In this document: one piece after another, positions 8,904 to 17,708 of the stretch
How positions within the stretch are numbered: position 1 is the stretch's first letter
How the letters are laid out: every line of letters begins with the position of its first letter
Notes under the pieces: generated by a model
Databases searched by the model: none
What the model was told of the DNA's origin: nothing
What the model saw: the letters and a program-made list of their open reading frames with translations, nothing else
Source of the DNA: Ruegeria intermedia
GTDB lineage: Bacteria; Pseudomonadota; Alphaproteobacteria; Rhodobacterales; Rhodobacteraceae
Direction: 5' to 3'
Length of the DNA stretch: 64,000 nucleotides
Assembly: GCF_900129345.1 (NCBI RefSeq)
Contig: NZ_FQVK01000005.1
Location: 62,001 to 126,000, forward strand
Position numbers and translations under genes: made by a program

Positions 8904-9500
8904 TCAGCTCTCGACCCTTGATCTAAGTTCATCTGCAACTTTCATCGGCATAAACATACGTAATGGATCAGAAGGCAGGCTCACAAATTTCAATCCTTCA
9001 TATATCGCGAGGCGGTTCCGGACTTTGTCGGTGTCACCACAATCCAATACGTCCAACATAATAACAGCGGCGGAGTAGCCCGTCCGGGATGCACGTGAGG
9101 CGCGACACAAGGCGTCTACAAGCAAATCCTCTCCAACTTTCTGACCCCGATATTTTTCATCTCTTCCGATCATGGAGATGTATACTGCGGGTATCGAGCC
9201 ATGACTGGGTGCAGTCCGCTTGTACTTCGAGGGCAATTCTTCGAAGTGAACAGCATGAGCGTTCATTGCGTAGAATCCAGCTACGTCTCCCTGTTCCCCA
9301 AGCATGACGTACACGGCGGTGTTTCCAGCCTTCATTAGCTTGTTAGCTGTCTTCTTGAAAAAGTTGTCAACTTGATCCACGCCGCATGAAAAAGAATTCC
9401 TATCGTGCCGGTCTGGATCGAACGGTTCGATTGAAAAAGGTACAGGTGACTTTTCTTCCGTTACTTCGGCGGTCGATGCCGGTCTTTCCTTTGCCGTCAC
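8904..9500 (-). CDS. GNAT-fold toxin, TacT/AtaT type
   Basis: 198 residues. After a variable leader, FSIEPFDPDRHDRNSFSCGVDQVDNFFKKTA is the typical opening of GNAT toxins, followed by the acetyl-CoA-binding IGRDEKYRGQKVGEDLL (R/QxxGxG/A motif) and the C-terminal NRLAIYEGLKFVSL containing the tyrosine usually needed for catalysis. Known relatives acetylate the amino group of charged aminoacyl-tRNAs and stop translation. The start overlaps the stop of the DUF1778 antitoxin by four bases, the standard antitoxin-first arrangement. The leader of about 20 residues is longer than usual; an internal start is possible. Confidence 0.9.
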   Translation of the reverse strand: MTAKERPASTAEVTEEKSPVPFSIEPFDPDRHDRNSFSCGVDQVDNFFKKTANKLMKAGNTAVYVMLGEQGDVAGFYAMNAHAVHFEELPSKYKRTAPSHGSIPAVYISMIGRDEKYRGQKVGEDLLVDALCRASRASRTGYSAAVIMLDVLDCGDTDKVRNRLAIYEGLKFVSLPSDPLRMFMPMKVADELRSRVES

Positions 9501-9808
9501 TTGGATACAACGCGAGACTTGTATCGTTCGGCCGCATCAATAAGCGCGTCATTGATGACGGGCGTTGCCTCGAGGGCAGAGAAAAAAGCTTCGTGATCAA
9601 CAGCCGCTAGTCGCGTATGTTCATGGGCTTCGATCACCTTTTCCGCTTCCCGTAGTGCAGCGCTCATCGTAAAGGTCGAGTCATCCACCCCAGAAAGAGC
9701 CGCGGCCCGCTGAATGGTGGCTTTGATGGGCGCTTTGGTCCGGAAATTCATCCGCTCCGAGTTGCGCCCCTCAAACCCAGTTGTTTCATCTGTAAACGAC
9801 AGCATCAT
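9497..9808 (-). CDS. DUF1778 antitoxin, TacA type
   Basis: 103 residues. RMNFRTKAPIKATIQRAAALSGVDDSTFTMSAALREAEKVI is a ribbon-helix-helix DNA-binding module of the DUF1778 family, and the C-terminal part (LDAAxR-like DALIDAAERYKSR) would wrap the toxin. A GGAG lies five bases before the chosen ATG (a second ATG follows directly). Partner of the downstream GNAT toxin, coupled by ATGA. An upstream perfect inverted repeat is the probable autoregulatory operator. A later ATG at MNFRTK would also give a typical family length. Confidence 0.88.
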   Translation of the reverse strand: MMLSFTDETTGFEGRNSERMNFRTKAPIKATIQRAAALSGVDDSTFTMSAALREAEKVIEAHEHTRLAAVDHEAFFSALEATPVINDALIDAAERYKSRVVSK

Positions 9809-9841
9809 TTCGCTCCACTTGCCGAACCGTTGCGACCGATT

Positions 9842-9864
9842 ATGTACGCACAACGGGCGTACAT
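9842..9864. promoter_or_regulatory. Probable operator of the toxin-antitoxin operon
   Basis: ATGTACGC and GCGTACAT form a perfect 8-bp inverted repeat around a 7-base spacer, 34 bases upstream of the antitoxin start. Ribbon-helix-helix antitoxins bind such paired sites to repress their own promoter; binding here is inferred from position and symmetry only. Confidence 0.7.
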
Positions 9865-9981
9865 GTCAATGACTCCGGTGGCAATCACGTTAGTGCCAAC
9901 AACATGTTCTCTTTGTAGCATCCTTCGTCTCTGCTGACAGCAGAAGCATTTGCAACAAGCCAACGACAACAGCGAACTTGC

Positions 9982-10494
9982 TCACACCGCCCGCAGCTGA
10001 CCCGCCCCGACCGCAACCCGCGTCTGCGCACCCATGAGCTCCATCAGGACCCAGACGCGCCGGTCAGGCGCGATCTTTTCAACCTCCGCCACGAAATTGG
10101 CAAAGGGGCCCTTGGTCAGCGTGACCCGATCGCCCGGCTTCAGAAGCTTCGGCGGCAGCAACTTGCCCTTCGCGTCGCAGCGCAGCATCAGCTGTGAGAC
10201 CAGATCCAGCGGCACCGCCGTCGGTTCTTTGCCGAAGCTCACCAGCCGCGTGATGCCATAGGTCGAGTTGACCGTCCGCCAGGACCCGCGGGTCACATCG
10301 AAGGCAACGAAGATATAGCCCGAGAACAGTGGCCGCATGGCAGTGACGAATTTGCCGTTCCGCTGGCGAGTTTCCTCTTCCATCGGCAGAAAGGTCTTGA
10401 AGCCTTGGCGCTTGAGATTCTTGTTCGCGATGTTGGCGCAGTTCGGTTTCAGCTGCGCCAAAAACCAGCTTGTGCCGCGATCGTGGACTGTCAT
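9982..10494 (-). CDS. NusG/RfaH-like transcription antitermination factor
   Basis: 170 residues. The N-terminal NGN domain (SWFLAQLKPNCANIANKNLKRQG..TFLPM, then RPLFSGYIFVAFD) contacts RNA polymerase in this family, and the C-terminal KOW domain is seen in LKPGDRVTLTKGPFANFVAEVEKI. It is a specialised paralogue rather than the housekeeping nusG, since no secE or ribosomal genes are near. Such paralogues often sit beside polysaccharide operons and help polymerase through them. The EPS genes start 4.3 kb away, beyond the recombinase-ParB unit. GAGG lies before the ATG. It is divergent from the recombinase gene. Confidence 0.9.
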   Translation of the reverse strand: MTVHDRGTSWFLAQLKPNCANIANKNLKRQGFKTFLPMEEETRQRNGKFVTAMRPLFSGYIFVAFDVTRGSWRTVNSTYGITRLVSFGKEPTAVPLDLVSQLMLRCDAKGKLLPPKLLKPGDRVTLTKGPFANFVAEVEKIAPDRRVWVLMELMGAQTRVAVGAGQLRAV

Positions 10495-10710
10495 CTTGCA
10501 ACCTCATTAAAACTCCACCGCCCACATATCGCTCGAACTTGAACAGATGCAAGTCAGCTTTTCCGGAAGGTGTGTGATATTTTGATGAAAGTCATGGCCC
10601 GATTTTCCGTCAGTTCATTGATATAGTGAGATAATCCAGCACTATCAGCTTGATACACTTCGCCACCCACGCAAACGTCCGACCGACTTGAAGACGGATT
10701 GGAGGCTGAG

Positions 10711-12261
10711 TTGGACGGGAGTGGCGAGATTACAGAGTTTCGGGCGGCGCAATATGTGCGCATGTCGACGGAGCACCAGCAGTATTCGACGCACAACCAG
10801 TCCGACAGGATCCGCGAATATGCCGAGAAGCGCGGCATCGAGATCATCAAAACCTATGCCGATGACGGCAAGAGCGGTCTTTCCATCGGTGGGCGCGCGG
10901 CCCTGCAGCAGCTGATCGCGGATGTGGAATCCGGCGCGGCCGACTTCAACGTGATCCTGGTCTACGACGTCAGCCGCTGGGGGCGTTTCCAAGACGCCGA
11001 CGAAAGCGCATATTACGAATACATCTGCAAGCGGGCCGGCATCAACGTCGCCTATTGTGCCGAGCAGTTCGAAAACGATGGCTCGCCAGTCTCGACCATC
11101 GTCAAGGGCGTCAAACGCGCCATGGCCGGCGAATACAGCCGGGAGCTTTCCGTCAAGGTCTTTGCCGGTCAATGCCGCCTGATTGAACTGGGCTTCCGCC
11201 AGGGCGGCGCGGCTGGGTTTGGGTTGCGCCGGGTGCTTGTGAACGAGCGCGGCGAGATCAAAAGCGAGCTGAAACGCGGTGAGCACAAATCCCTGCAAAC
11301 CGACCGCGTGATCTTGATGCCGGGCCCCGACGAGGAAGTGGCCTGGGTCAACAAGATGTATCGCTGGCTGATCGAGGAGGATCTGTCCTTCCGCGAGATC
11401 GCCGACCGCCTGAACGAAGAAGGCGTGACCACTGATCTGGACCGGCCATGGAATTCCGGCACAGTGCGCACGGTCCTCACCAATGAGAAATACATCGGCA
11501 ACAACGTCTACAACCGCTCCTCCTTCAAGCTGAAAAAGCTGCATGTGGAAAACCCTCCCGACATGTGGGTGCGCAAGGAAGGCGCTTTTGAGGGGATTGT
11601 GCCGCTGGAGTTCTTCCTGACGGCGCAGGAGATCATCACGGCACGGTCCGCCCGCCTGTCAGATGAGGAACTGCTGGATCACCTGAAACGGCTCTACGCC
11701 GATGCGGGCCAGCTCTCTGGGGTGCTGATCGACCAGACGCCAGACATGCCGTCATCATCCGCCTATCGTAATCGCTTTGGGTCGCTCGCTCGCGCCTATG
11801 AAATGATTGGCTATCGCTCGGACCGGGATCAGAAACGCATCGCGCTCAACAAGCGCCTGCGTGCCATGCATCCAGAAATCATTGCCCGCACTGAGGCCGC
11901 GATTGCGGATGTGGGCGGCACGATGGTGCGCGATGCCAAGACCGACCTGCTGACCATAAATGACGAGATGGTCGTGAGCCTGGTGTTGGCGCGTTGCCAA
12001 CCGATGGCAGACGGGCGCCTGCGTTGGCGCATTCGCTTTGATCCGATGCGCTATCAGGCCGACGTCACGCTGGCCGTGCGGCTCGATCCAGAAAACCACG
12101 ACGAGCTCGATTACTACCTGCTGCCCTGGCTCGACCTGCCCCGGCAGGAAATCCGCCTTTGCAACCGCTCCAGCATCACCTTTGAGGCCTTCCGGTTTGA
12201 GGATTTGGGCTTCTTTTACGGCATGGCCGCGCGCGTTGGCATTCGCCGGAAATGGGGGTGA
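10711..12261 (+). CDS. Serine recombinase (resolvase/invertase N-terminal, recombinase domain)
   Basis: 516 residues. The catalytic domain has the serine in AAQYVRMSTEHQ, then YADDGKSGLSIGGR, and the arginine pair in VYDVSRWGRF; EYSRELS and the recombinase domain (GGAAGFGLRRV..REIADRLNEEG, then TVRTVLTNEKYIGNNVYNR) follow. All key residues look intact. The TTG start was chosen because GGAGG ends five bases before it; the next TTG upstream lacks a ribosome site. The C-terminal 200 residues are not the usual coiled-coil of large integrases. It is followed by two ParB-like genes on the same strand, so its role may be tied to them rather than to phage integration. Confidence 0.87.
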   Translation: MDGSGEITEFRAAQYVRMSTEHQQYSTHNQSDRIREYAEKRGIEIIKTYADDGKSGLSIGGRAALQQLIADVESGAADFNVILVYDVSRWGRFQDADESAYYEYICKRAGINVAYCAEQFENDGSPVSTIVKGVKRAMAGEYSRELSVKVFAGQCRLIELGFRQGGAAGFGLRRVLVNERGEIKSELKRGEHKSLQTDRVILMPGPDEEVAWVNKMYRWLIEEDLSFREIADRLNEEGVTTDLDRPWNSGTVRTVLTNEKYIGNNVYNRSSFKLKKLHVENPPDMWVRKEGAFEGIVPLEFFLTAQEIITARSARLSDEELLDHLKRLYADAGQLSGVLIDQTPDMPSSSAYRNRFGSLARAYEMIGYRSDRDQKRIALNKRLRAMHPEIIARTEAAIADVGGTMVRDAKTDLLTINDEMVVSLVLARCQPMADGRLRWRIRFDPMRYQADVTLAVRLDPENHDELDYYLLPWLDLPRQEIRLCNRSSITFEAFRFEDLGFFYGMAARVGIRRKWG

Positions 12262-12330
12262 CGCAGAGAGTTTGAGAAACAGACGCAAGTATAAAACATG
12301 AACAATCCAATCAAACACGGGAGACCCCCA

Positions 12331-13212
12331 ATGATGACTGAGACACCCGAGAGCGTCACGCTCGTCCCCATCGACCGGATCGAAGTCCTGAACTCGCGGG
12401 ACCGCAACATGAAGGTCTTTGAAGAGATCGTCGAAAATATCCGCACCATTGGCCTGAAAAAGCCGATCACCGTGACCGAGCGCGAAGGTGCCGATGGGTC
12501 GGCCGCCTTCTTGCTGGTCTGCGGCGAAGGCCGCCTCAATGCCTTCCGCCTGCTGGGTGAGACCCACATCCCGGCGCTGGTGGTCAATGTGACCGACGAG
12601 GACGCCTTCATCATGTCGCTGGCCGAAAACATTGCTCGGCGCGGCCATCGACCGCTGGAGATCCTCGCAGACATCGAGCTGTTGCTCGCACGGGACTACA
12701 GCATCGACGACATAATCACGGGCACCGGGCTTTCCCAGAAATATGTCCGGGACATCGTCTTCTTGCTGGAAAAGGGCGAGGAGCGCCTGATTGAGGCAGT
12801 TCAGAACGGCACCATCCCCCTGACCACCGCCCTCGAAATCGCTCGCGCCAAGCACGACGATGAGAACCTCGGTGACATGCTGGAAGAGGCCTACAAGACC
12901 GGCCAGCTGAAGGGGCATCAGATCACCGATGCCAAGCGGCTGATCGAAAAGCGCCGCGAAAAGGGCCCGAAAACCGGTGGCGATCGCCCGAAGCTGCCAA
13001 ACTCGGCGCACTCGCTGGTCAAGACTTACCAGCGCGAGGTCGCCCGCCAGCACAAGCTGATGCTGAAGGCCGATCACGCGCACCAGCAGCTGCTCTTGGT
13101 AGTCCAGGGCCTGAAACGTCTCTTCGCTGATGAGCACTTCGTGACGCTCCTGCGAGCCGAAGGTCTCGACAGCCTGCCCAAATATCTCGCCGACCGCATT
13201 GAAACCGCCTGA
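12331..13212 (+). CDS. ParB/RepB-like protein 1 (RepB C-terminal type)
   Basis: 293 residues. The ParB nuclease-fold domain is seen in LVPIDRIEVLNSRDRN and LLVCGEGRLNAFRLLG (in place of the canonical GERRxxA), with SLAENIARRGHRPLE as the second box; an HTH follows at YSIDDIITGTGLSQKYVRDIVFLLEKGEE. The rest is helical and charged, as in RepB-type proteins. GGGAG precedes the ATGATG start. No ParA is nearby, so classical partition is doubtful. It forms an operon-like row with the recombinase upstream (about 70 bases) and the second ParB-like gene (19 bases). Confidence 0.85.
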   Translation: MMTETPESVTLVPIDRIEVLNSRDRNMKVFEEIVENIRTIGLKKPITVTEREGADGSAAFLLVCGEGRLNAFRLLGETHIPALVVNVTDEDAFIMSLAENIARRGHRPLEILADIELLLARDYSIDDIITGTGLSQKYVRDIVFLLEKGEERLIEAVQNGTIPLTTALEIARAKHDDENLGDMLEEAYKTGQLKGHQITDAKRLIEKRREKGPKTGGDRPKLPNSAHSLVKTYQREVARQHKLMLKADHAHQQLLLVVQGLKRLFADEHFVTLLRAEGLDSLPKYLADRIETA

Positions 13213-13231
13213 CCCTCGAAAGGTACATCCC

Positions 13232-14329
13232 ATGAATGACCTCAGCACAGTGAAGCCGCTTTACCCCGGGGCCTTTCCACAGCCCGACGCCGACGAAAGT
13301 GACGCGCCCTATCCCAAGGCGCCGTTGAATCTGACTCTCGGGTTTGATCTCGAAACCTTCCAGATCCCGCTCGAAGAGCTCATGCCCTCGAAAAAGGTCC
13401 CCGACGGCGTGATGACCACGCGCAAGTTCAAGCAGATCGTGTCATCGATCCGGGAGATCGGGTTGATCGAGCCGCTCTCCGTGATCAAGCCGGACCCCGA
13501 GGCAGTGGGGTTTTTGCTGCTCGATGGCAATTTGCGGGTACTGGCGCTGAAGGAATTGGGCCAAGACACGGCGCCCTGCCTCATCGCCAAGGATTTCGAG
13601 ACCTACACCTACAATCACCGGATCAACCGCCTCTCGACGGTGCAAGAGCACTACATGCTGCGCCGCGCCATCGACAAAGGCGTCAGCAAGGAACGGCTTG
13701 CGCGCGCGTTCAATGTGAACCTCTCGACCATCAACAGCCGGATCAACCTGCTGCACGGAATCTGCCCCAAAGCGGTGGAGCTTCTCCAGGACCACCAGTT
13801 CACTCCGGATGTGACGCGGCATCTGCGCAAGATGAAAGCTGCCCGCCAGATCGAGGCGGTCGAGTTGATGATCGCAGCGAATACGATCACTGCCGCGCAT
13901 GCGGACGCTCTCCTGAAGGCCACGCCGCCGGAACAGCGCACCGACTACAAGCCGCCGCAGCCGGAACAACCGAAAGGCGACCCGCTGGAACAGATCGTCA
14001 AGCTCGAGCGCGAGATGAGCCAGGTGCAAGAAAAATACAAACATGCCGAAGAAAACTATGGGGCTGAGCTGCTGAACCTGGTCGTTGCCAAGGGCTACCT
14101 GAAAAAGCTGATGGAGAACGAGGCCGTTCGGTCCTACGTGACGCGGCATGCGTCCGAAATCCTCCAGCAGTTCGAACTGGTGTTGAACACGGTCAGCATG
14201 GAGGAGGCCGTGGAACAGGCTGAACGGGAGGATGGACTGAGCGCCGCCGAAGCGACAGCAAAAGCCCAACTGGCGAAGAACGATAGTGACGCGGTGTCGG
14301 CCCCAGGAATGGATGGCCAACTCGGGTGA
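13232..14329 (+). CDS. ParB/RepB-like protein 2
   Basis: 365 residues. It has a ParB-like box (IPLEELMPSKKVPDG, SSIREIGLIEPLSVIKPD, FLLLDGNLRVLALKELG), then YNHRINRLSTVQEHYMLRRAIDKGVSKERLARAFNVNLSTINSRINLL with a helix-turn-helix, and a long charged helical tail (residues 255-330) likely to be a coiled coil. It is related to, but clearly different from, protein 1, so the pair may form a heteromeric complex (inference). AAAGG lies before the ATG. It ends the recombinase-ParB-ParB row. Confidence 0.83.
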   Translation: MNDLSTVKPLYPGAFPQPDADESDAPYPKAPLNLTLGFDLETFQIPLEELMPSKKVPDGVMTTRKFKQIVSSIREIGLIEPLSVIKPDPEAVGFLLLDGNLRVLALKELGQDTAPCLIAKDFETYTYNHRINRLSTVQEHYMLRRAIDKGVSKERLARAFNVNLSTINSRINLLHGICPKAVELLQDHQFTPDVTRHLRKMKAARQIEAVELMIAANTITAAHADALLKATPPEQRTDYKPPQPEQPKGDPLEQIVKLEREMSQVQEKYKHAEENYGAELLNLVVAKGYLKKLMENEAVRSYVTRHASEILQQFELVLNTVSMEEAVEQAEREDGLSAAEATAKAQLAKNDSDAVSAPGMDGQLG

Positions 14330-14778
14330 TGGGCTCGGCCCGGGGTCTGATTCCAGAACATCTGCCAAATTGACTTATTTTCGAGCGACGGGGAGCCGAT
14401 TCTCGTGGGGCGGCCGCTACGCCCTAATCGGTGCCGACGAAGCGCGGCTGCTATGAACCATACCTTGTGCCGGTGGGGTCGTTCAGTTATGAACGTGTCA
14501 CATAAGCAGGTTATCTACTGCTGGTGCTGTTGAAGGCCCGCCGATGTCCCCAGAGTGGGTGCTCTCTCTCTGGTTGGGCGTGCACCTGCAGCTTGGTGGC
14601 TACTTCATCGTCCAAAGTGACGAAAACCTCTGAATTTCTGAAATTTCCTATTGTTTGCGCATGCAGCAGTTGATACCGCTCGGGACTGAGCGATGTTGAA
14701 ACCTTTCTCATCATCAATTTGCATCCAACAAGGCGCCCTCCGGGCAGTCCTTGTGCGGTAGCCTGAAAAAATCCCAAA
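14330..14778. other. Gene-free stretch before the EPS cluster
   Basis: About 450 bases without a convincing gene. It should carry the promoter of the EPS cluster. The last 25 bases contain an ops-like motif. Confidence 0.55.
14754..14765 (+). promoter_or_regulatory. Possible ops-like element (RfaH-type pause/recruitment site)
   Basis: TGCGGTAGCCTG differs from the enterobacterial ops pattern GGCGGTAGNNTG at one position. It is 13 bases upstream of the first EPS gene and a NusG/RfaH-like factor is encoded nearby. The same 9-base core also occurs by chance inside a phage gene near 33197, and alphaproteobacterial factors are not known to me to use ops, so this is tentative. Confidence 0.35.
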
Positions 14779-15138
14779 ATGACCAGCAAGCGCACCAAGC
14801 TGCAGGAAGACACGCATTTTCGCGTGCTTCGCCTTCTGCAAAAAAACCCTGAAATGTCCCAGCGGGAGTTGGCTGAGACGGTCGGCGTCAGTGTAGGAGG
14901 AATACATTACGTTTTGAACGCCCTGATCGACAAAGGCCTTGTAAAGTTAGGGAACTTCACGGCGGCAGAGGACAAGCGGCGGTATGCCTACGTTTTGACA
15001 CCGAAAGGCATCGCCCAGAAGTCCGCACTGACGCGGGCGTTTCTTGTGCGGAAGATGGAAGAGTACAAAGCGCTCAAGGAAGAGATCGAGGCGCTTCAAG
15101 TCGAGCTAGATGCCAACGCTTCACAAAAACTGTCTTGA
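14779..15138 (+). CDS. MarR-family EPS-associated transcriptional regulator
   Basis: 119 residues. A winged helix (FRVLRLLQKNPEMSQRELAETVGVSVGGIHYVLNALIDKGLVKL, wing at KRRYAYVLTPKGIAQKSALTRAFL) is followed by a C-terminal coiled coil (EEYKALKEEIEALQVEL). This matches the small MarR-like regulators found at the head of exopolysaccharide clusters. It is the first gene of the plus-strand polysaccharide set, 111 bases before wecB, and probably controls it. Confidence 0.88.
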   Translation: MTSKRTKLQEDTHFRVLRLLQKNPEMSQRELAETVGVSVGGIHYVLNALIDKGLVKLGNFTAAEDKRRYAYVLTPKGIAQKSALTRAFLVRKMEEYKALKEEIEALQVELDANASQKLS

Positions 15139-15249
15139 TCGCAATCGCAACTCGTTTGGTGGCCTATCTCTGACGAGAAACAGCGAATTACTGCGCGGAC
15201 AGAGATAGAATGCTGGCGGCGTCCACAACAAACAAAGTTTGAGGATTCA

Positions 15250-16389
15250 ATGAAAAAAGTATTGCTGGTCTTTGGGACTCGGCCAGAAGCCATCAAGATG
15301 GCGCCGGTTTATGAAGCACTCAGGGCAACTCCCGGTCTTGATGTGCGGGTGGCTGTCACCGCCCAGCACCGTGAAATGCTGGACCAGGTTATGCGTCTGT
15401 TTGGGATCGAACCCGACTACGATCTGAATGTTATGAAACCTGGACAGGGACTTACCGAGATCACCGCAGCGGTGCTCGCCGGACTTAAGCCGGTGCTCGA
15501 AGAGTACACGCCTGACTTGATGCTGGTGCACGGTGACACAACGACCACGCTTTCGGCCTCTCTCGCGGCTTATTACCAGCAGGTTCCGGTGGGTCATGTC
15601 GAAGCGGGCCTGCGGACTGGCAACATCTATTCGCCCTGGCCCGAAGAGATCAATCGCAAGGTCACCGGCACCATCGCGCGTCTACATTTCGCCCCGACAG
15701 AAAAGGCCGCATCGAACCTGAAATCCGAAGGCGTCGAAGAAGACCAGATTTCGATCACAGGAAATACGGTCATCGATGCATTGCTCGAGGTAGTCGAACG
15801 ACTCGAGAAAGATCCACAGCAGAGCGCGGCATTCGACTCGGAATTCGGCATCGACCCGACCAAGCGCCTGGTCCTTGTGACGGGGCATCGTCGGGAGAGC
15901 TTTGGCGGCGGCTTCGAGCGTATTTGCTCTTCAATTGCCACGATTGCGAAGCGGGAGGACGTCCAGATCATTTATCCAGTGCACCTGAACCCGAATGTCA
16001 AGGGCCCTGTCGAGAGCAGCCTTGGTGAGCTTGAGCGTGTTAAACTCATTGCGCCACAGGATTACTTGCCTTTTGTGCATCTGATGCGTCGCGCAGACGT
16101 AATACTGACCGACTCGGGCGGAGTGCAGGAAGAAGCGCCGTCGCTTGGCAAACCGGTGCTCGTTATGCGTGACACCACAGAACGGCCCGAGGCGGTGGAC
16201 GCCGGCACGGTGAAACTCGTGGGTACTGATGCCGACCTGATCGTACAAGAAACGAGTAAACTCCTCGACGATCAAGCCGCCTACGACGTGATGTCGCGCG
16301 CGCATAATCCCTACGGCGACGGGTTGGCCTCTCAGAGGATCCGCGATGCCGTTTTGTCATTTCTAACGATCAACCAGGATCAGCAATAA
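15250..16389 (+). CDS. wecB: UDP-N-acetylglucosamine 2-epimerase (non-hydrolysing)
   Basis: 379 residues. Converts UDP-GlcNAc to UDP-ManNAc in the cytoplasm. The family motifs are complete: [12 protein letters not shown] at the N-terminus, [38 protein letters not shown] and [21 protein letters not shown] with TERPE. Length is normal. Its stop overlaps the wecC start (TAATG), so the next step of the pathway is translationally coupled. Confidence 0.96.
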   Translation: MKKVLLVFGTRPEAIKMAPVYEALRATPGLDVRVAVTAQHREMLDQVMRLFGIEPDYDLNVMKPGQGLTEITAAVLAGLKPVLEEYTPDLMLVHGDTTTTLSASLAAYYQQVPVGHVEAGLRTGNIYSPWPEEINRKVTGTIARLHFAPTEKAASNLKSEGVEEDQISITGNTVIDALLEVVERLEKDPQQSAAFDSEFGIDPTKRLVLVTGHRRESFGGGFERICSSIATIAKREDVQIIYPVHLNPNVKGPVESSLGELERVKLIAPQDYLPFVHLMRRADVILTDSGGVQEEAPSLGKPVLVMRDTTERPEAVDAGTVKLVGTDADLIVQETSKLLDDQAAYDVMSRAHNPYGDGLASQRIRDAVLSFLTINQDQQ

Positions 16390-17675
16390 TGCCTGAGCTC
16401 CCTTTCAAACGCATTTCCGTCATCGGACTGGGGTATATCGGTCTACCAACCGCTGCCATGTTCGCCTCCCGCAAAGTTGAGGTGGTAGGTGTCGATGTTA
16501 ACCAGAACGCTGTCGACACGATCAATCGTGGCGAGGTTCACATTGTAGAACCTGATCTCGACATGGTGGTGCGCGCAGTGGTGAGGGAGGGTTATTTGCG
16601 GGCCACGACGGTGCCTGAACCCGCCGAGGCGTTCCTGATCGCAGTGCCGACCCCGTTCAAGGGGGAAAACCACGAGCCGGACCTGAGCTTCATCGAGGCG
16701 GCGGCCCGCGCCATCGCGCCGGTGCTGGAGGCCGGCAATCTGGTGATCCTCGAGAGCACCTCGCCCGTTGGCGCCACCGAGGCGATGGCTGGCTGGCTCG
16801 CCGAAGCTCGGCCCGACCTTAGTCTCCCTCAAGACGCGGGCGAAGCCTCAGACATCCGTATCGCGCATTGCCCCGAGCGGGTTCTGCCCGGCAAGGTGAT
16901 GCAGGAGCTGATAACCAACGACCGTGTCATTGGCGGCATGACGCCGGCCTGCTCCGAGCGCGCCACGGCACTCTACAAGTCCTTCGTTACCGCAGAATGC
17001 GTAATCGCCTCAGGGCCGCGCGCGGCCGAGATGGCCAAGCTCACCGAGAACAGCTTTCGCGATGTCAACATCGCGTTCGCCAACGAGCTGTCGCTGATCT
17101 GCGACCAACTGGACATGGATGTTTGGGAATTGATCCAACTGGCGAACCGCCACCCACGCGTCAACATCCTGCAACCCGGGCCGGGAGTGGGAGGGCACTG
17201 CATCGCGGTGGACCCGTGGTTCATCGTATCGTCGTCCCCCGACGAAGCGCGGCTGATCCGCACCGCGCGCGAGGTCAATGACGGCAAGCCCGAGTGGGTG
17301 CTGGACAAGGTCCGCGCGGCGATCAGCGCACACCTGATGGAAAACTCGGAAAAAACCGCCGCAGACGTGACCCTTGCGATTTACGGCCTGGCTTTCAAAC
17401 CAGACATCGACGATCTGCGCGAAAGCCCCGCACTGCGCATCGTACAGCAACTTTCAAAGCAACAATGTGGCCGGATACTTGCCATTGAACCCAATATCGA
17501 GACCCTGCCCGCCAGCCTTGCAGGCGTAGAACTGGTGAGTGTAGCAGAGGCACATCGCCGCGCAGATATCCATCTGTATCTTGTGGGACACAAGCAGTTT
17601 CGGACCGCAGCACAACCGATCCGCTATTGCATCGATACTGTAGGTATGTTCTCGGACAAAGACCTGACGCGATAG
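16389..17675 (+). CDS. wecC: UDP-N-acetyl-D-mannosamine dehydrogenase
   Basis: 428 residues. Oxidises UDP-ManNAc to UDP-ManNAcA with two NAD+. The N-terminal Rossmann motif is ISVIGLGYIGLPTAAMFA; the central domain has SPVGATEAM, HCPERVLPG and AEMAKLTENSFRDVNIAFANE; the catalytic cysteine is in GPGVGGHCIAVDPW (residue 271); the third domain has YGLAFKPDIDDLRESPAL. It follows wecB with a one-base overlap. The product is presumably used by the WecG/TagA-type transferase at the end of the cluster. Confidence 0.95.
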   Translation: MPELPFKRISVIGLGYIGLPTAAMFASRKVEVVGVDVNQNAVDTINRGEVHIVEPDLDMVVRAVVREGYLRATTVPEPAEAFLIAVPTPFKGENHEPDLSFIEAAARAIAPVLEAGNLVILESTSPVGATEAMAGWLAEARPDLSLPQDAGEASDIRIAHCPERVLPGKVMQELITNDRVIGGMTPACSERATALYKSFVTAECVIASGPRAAEMAKLTENSFRDVNIAFANELSLICDQLDMDVWELIQLANRHPRVNILQPGPGVGGHCIAVDPWFIVSSSPDEARLIRTAREVNDGKPEWVLDKVRAAISAHLMENSEKTAADVTLAIYGLAFKPDIDDLRESPALRIVQQLSKQQCGRILAIEPNIETLPASLAGVELVSVAEAHRRADIHLYLVGHKQFRTAAQPIRYCIDTVGMFSDKDLTR

Positions 17676-17708
17676 AAATATATACGTTACCCTAACCCTA
17701 TAGTACCT

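Noticed and set aside
11755..13248. A 497-codon minus-strand open frame
   Set aside because: It is antisense to the recombinase end and first ParB-like gene, which have clear domain motifs and ribosome sites.
14511..14907. Two overlapping minus-strand frames of about 100 codons before the EPS regulator
   Set aside because: Neither has a ribosome site or protein-like composition, and both overlap the start of the MarR-type gene.
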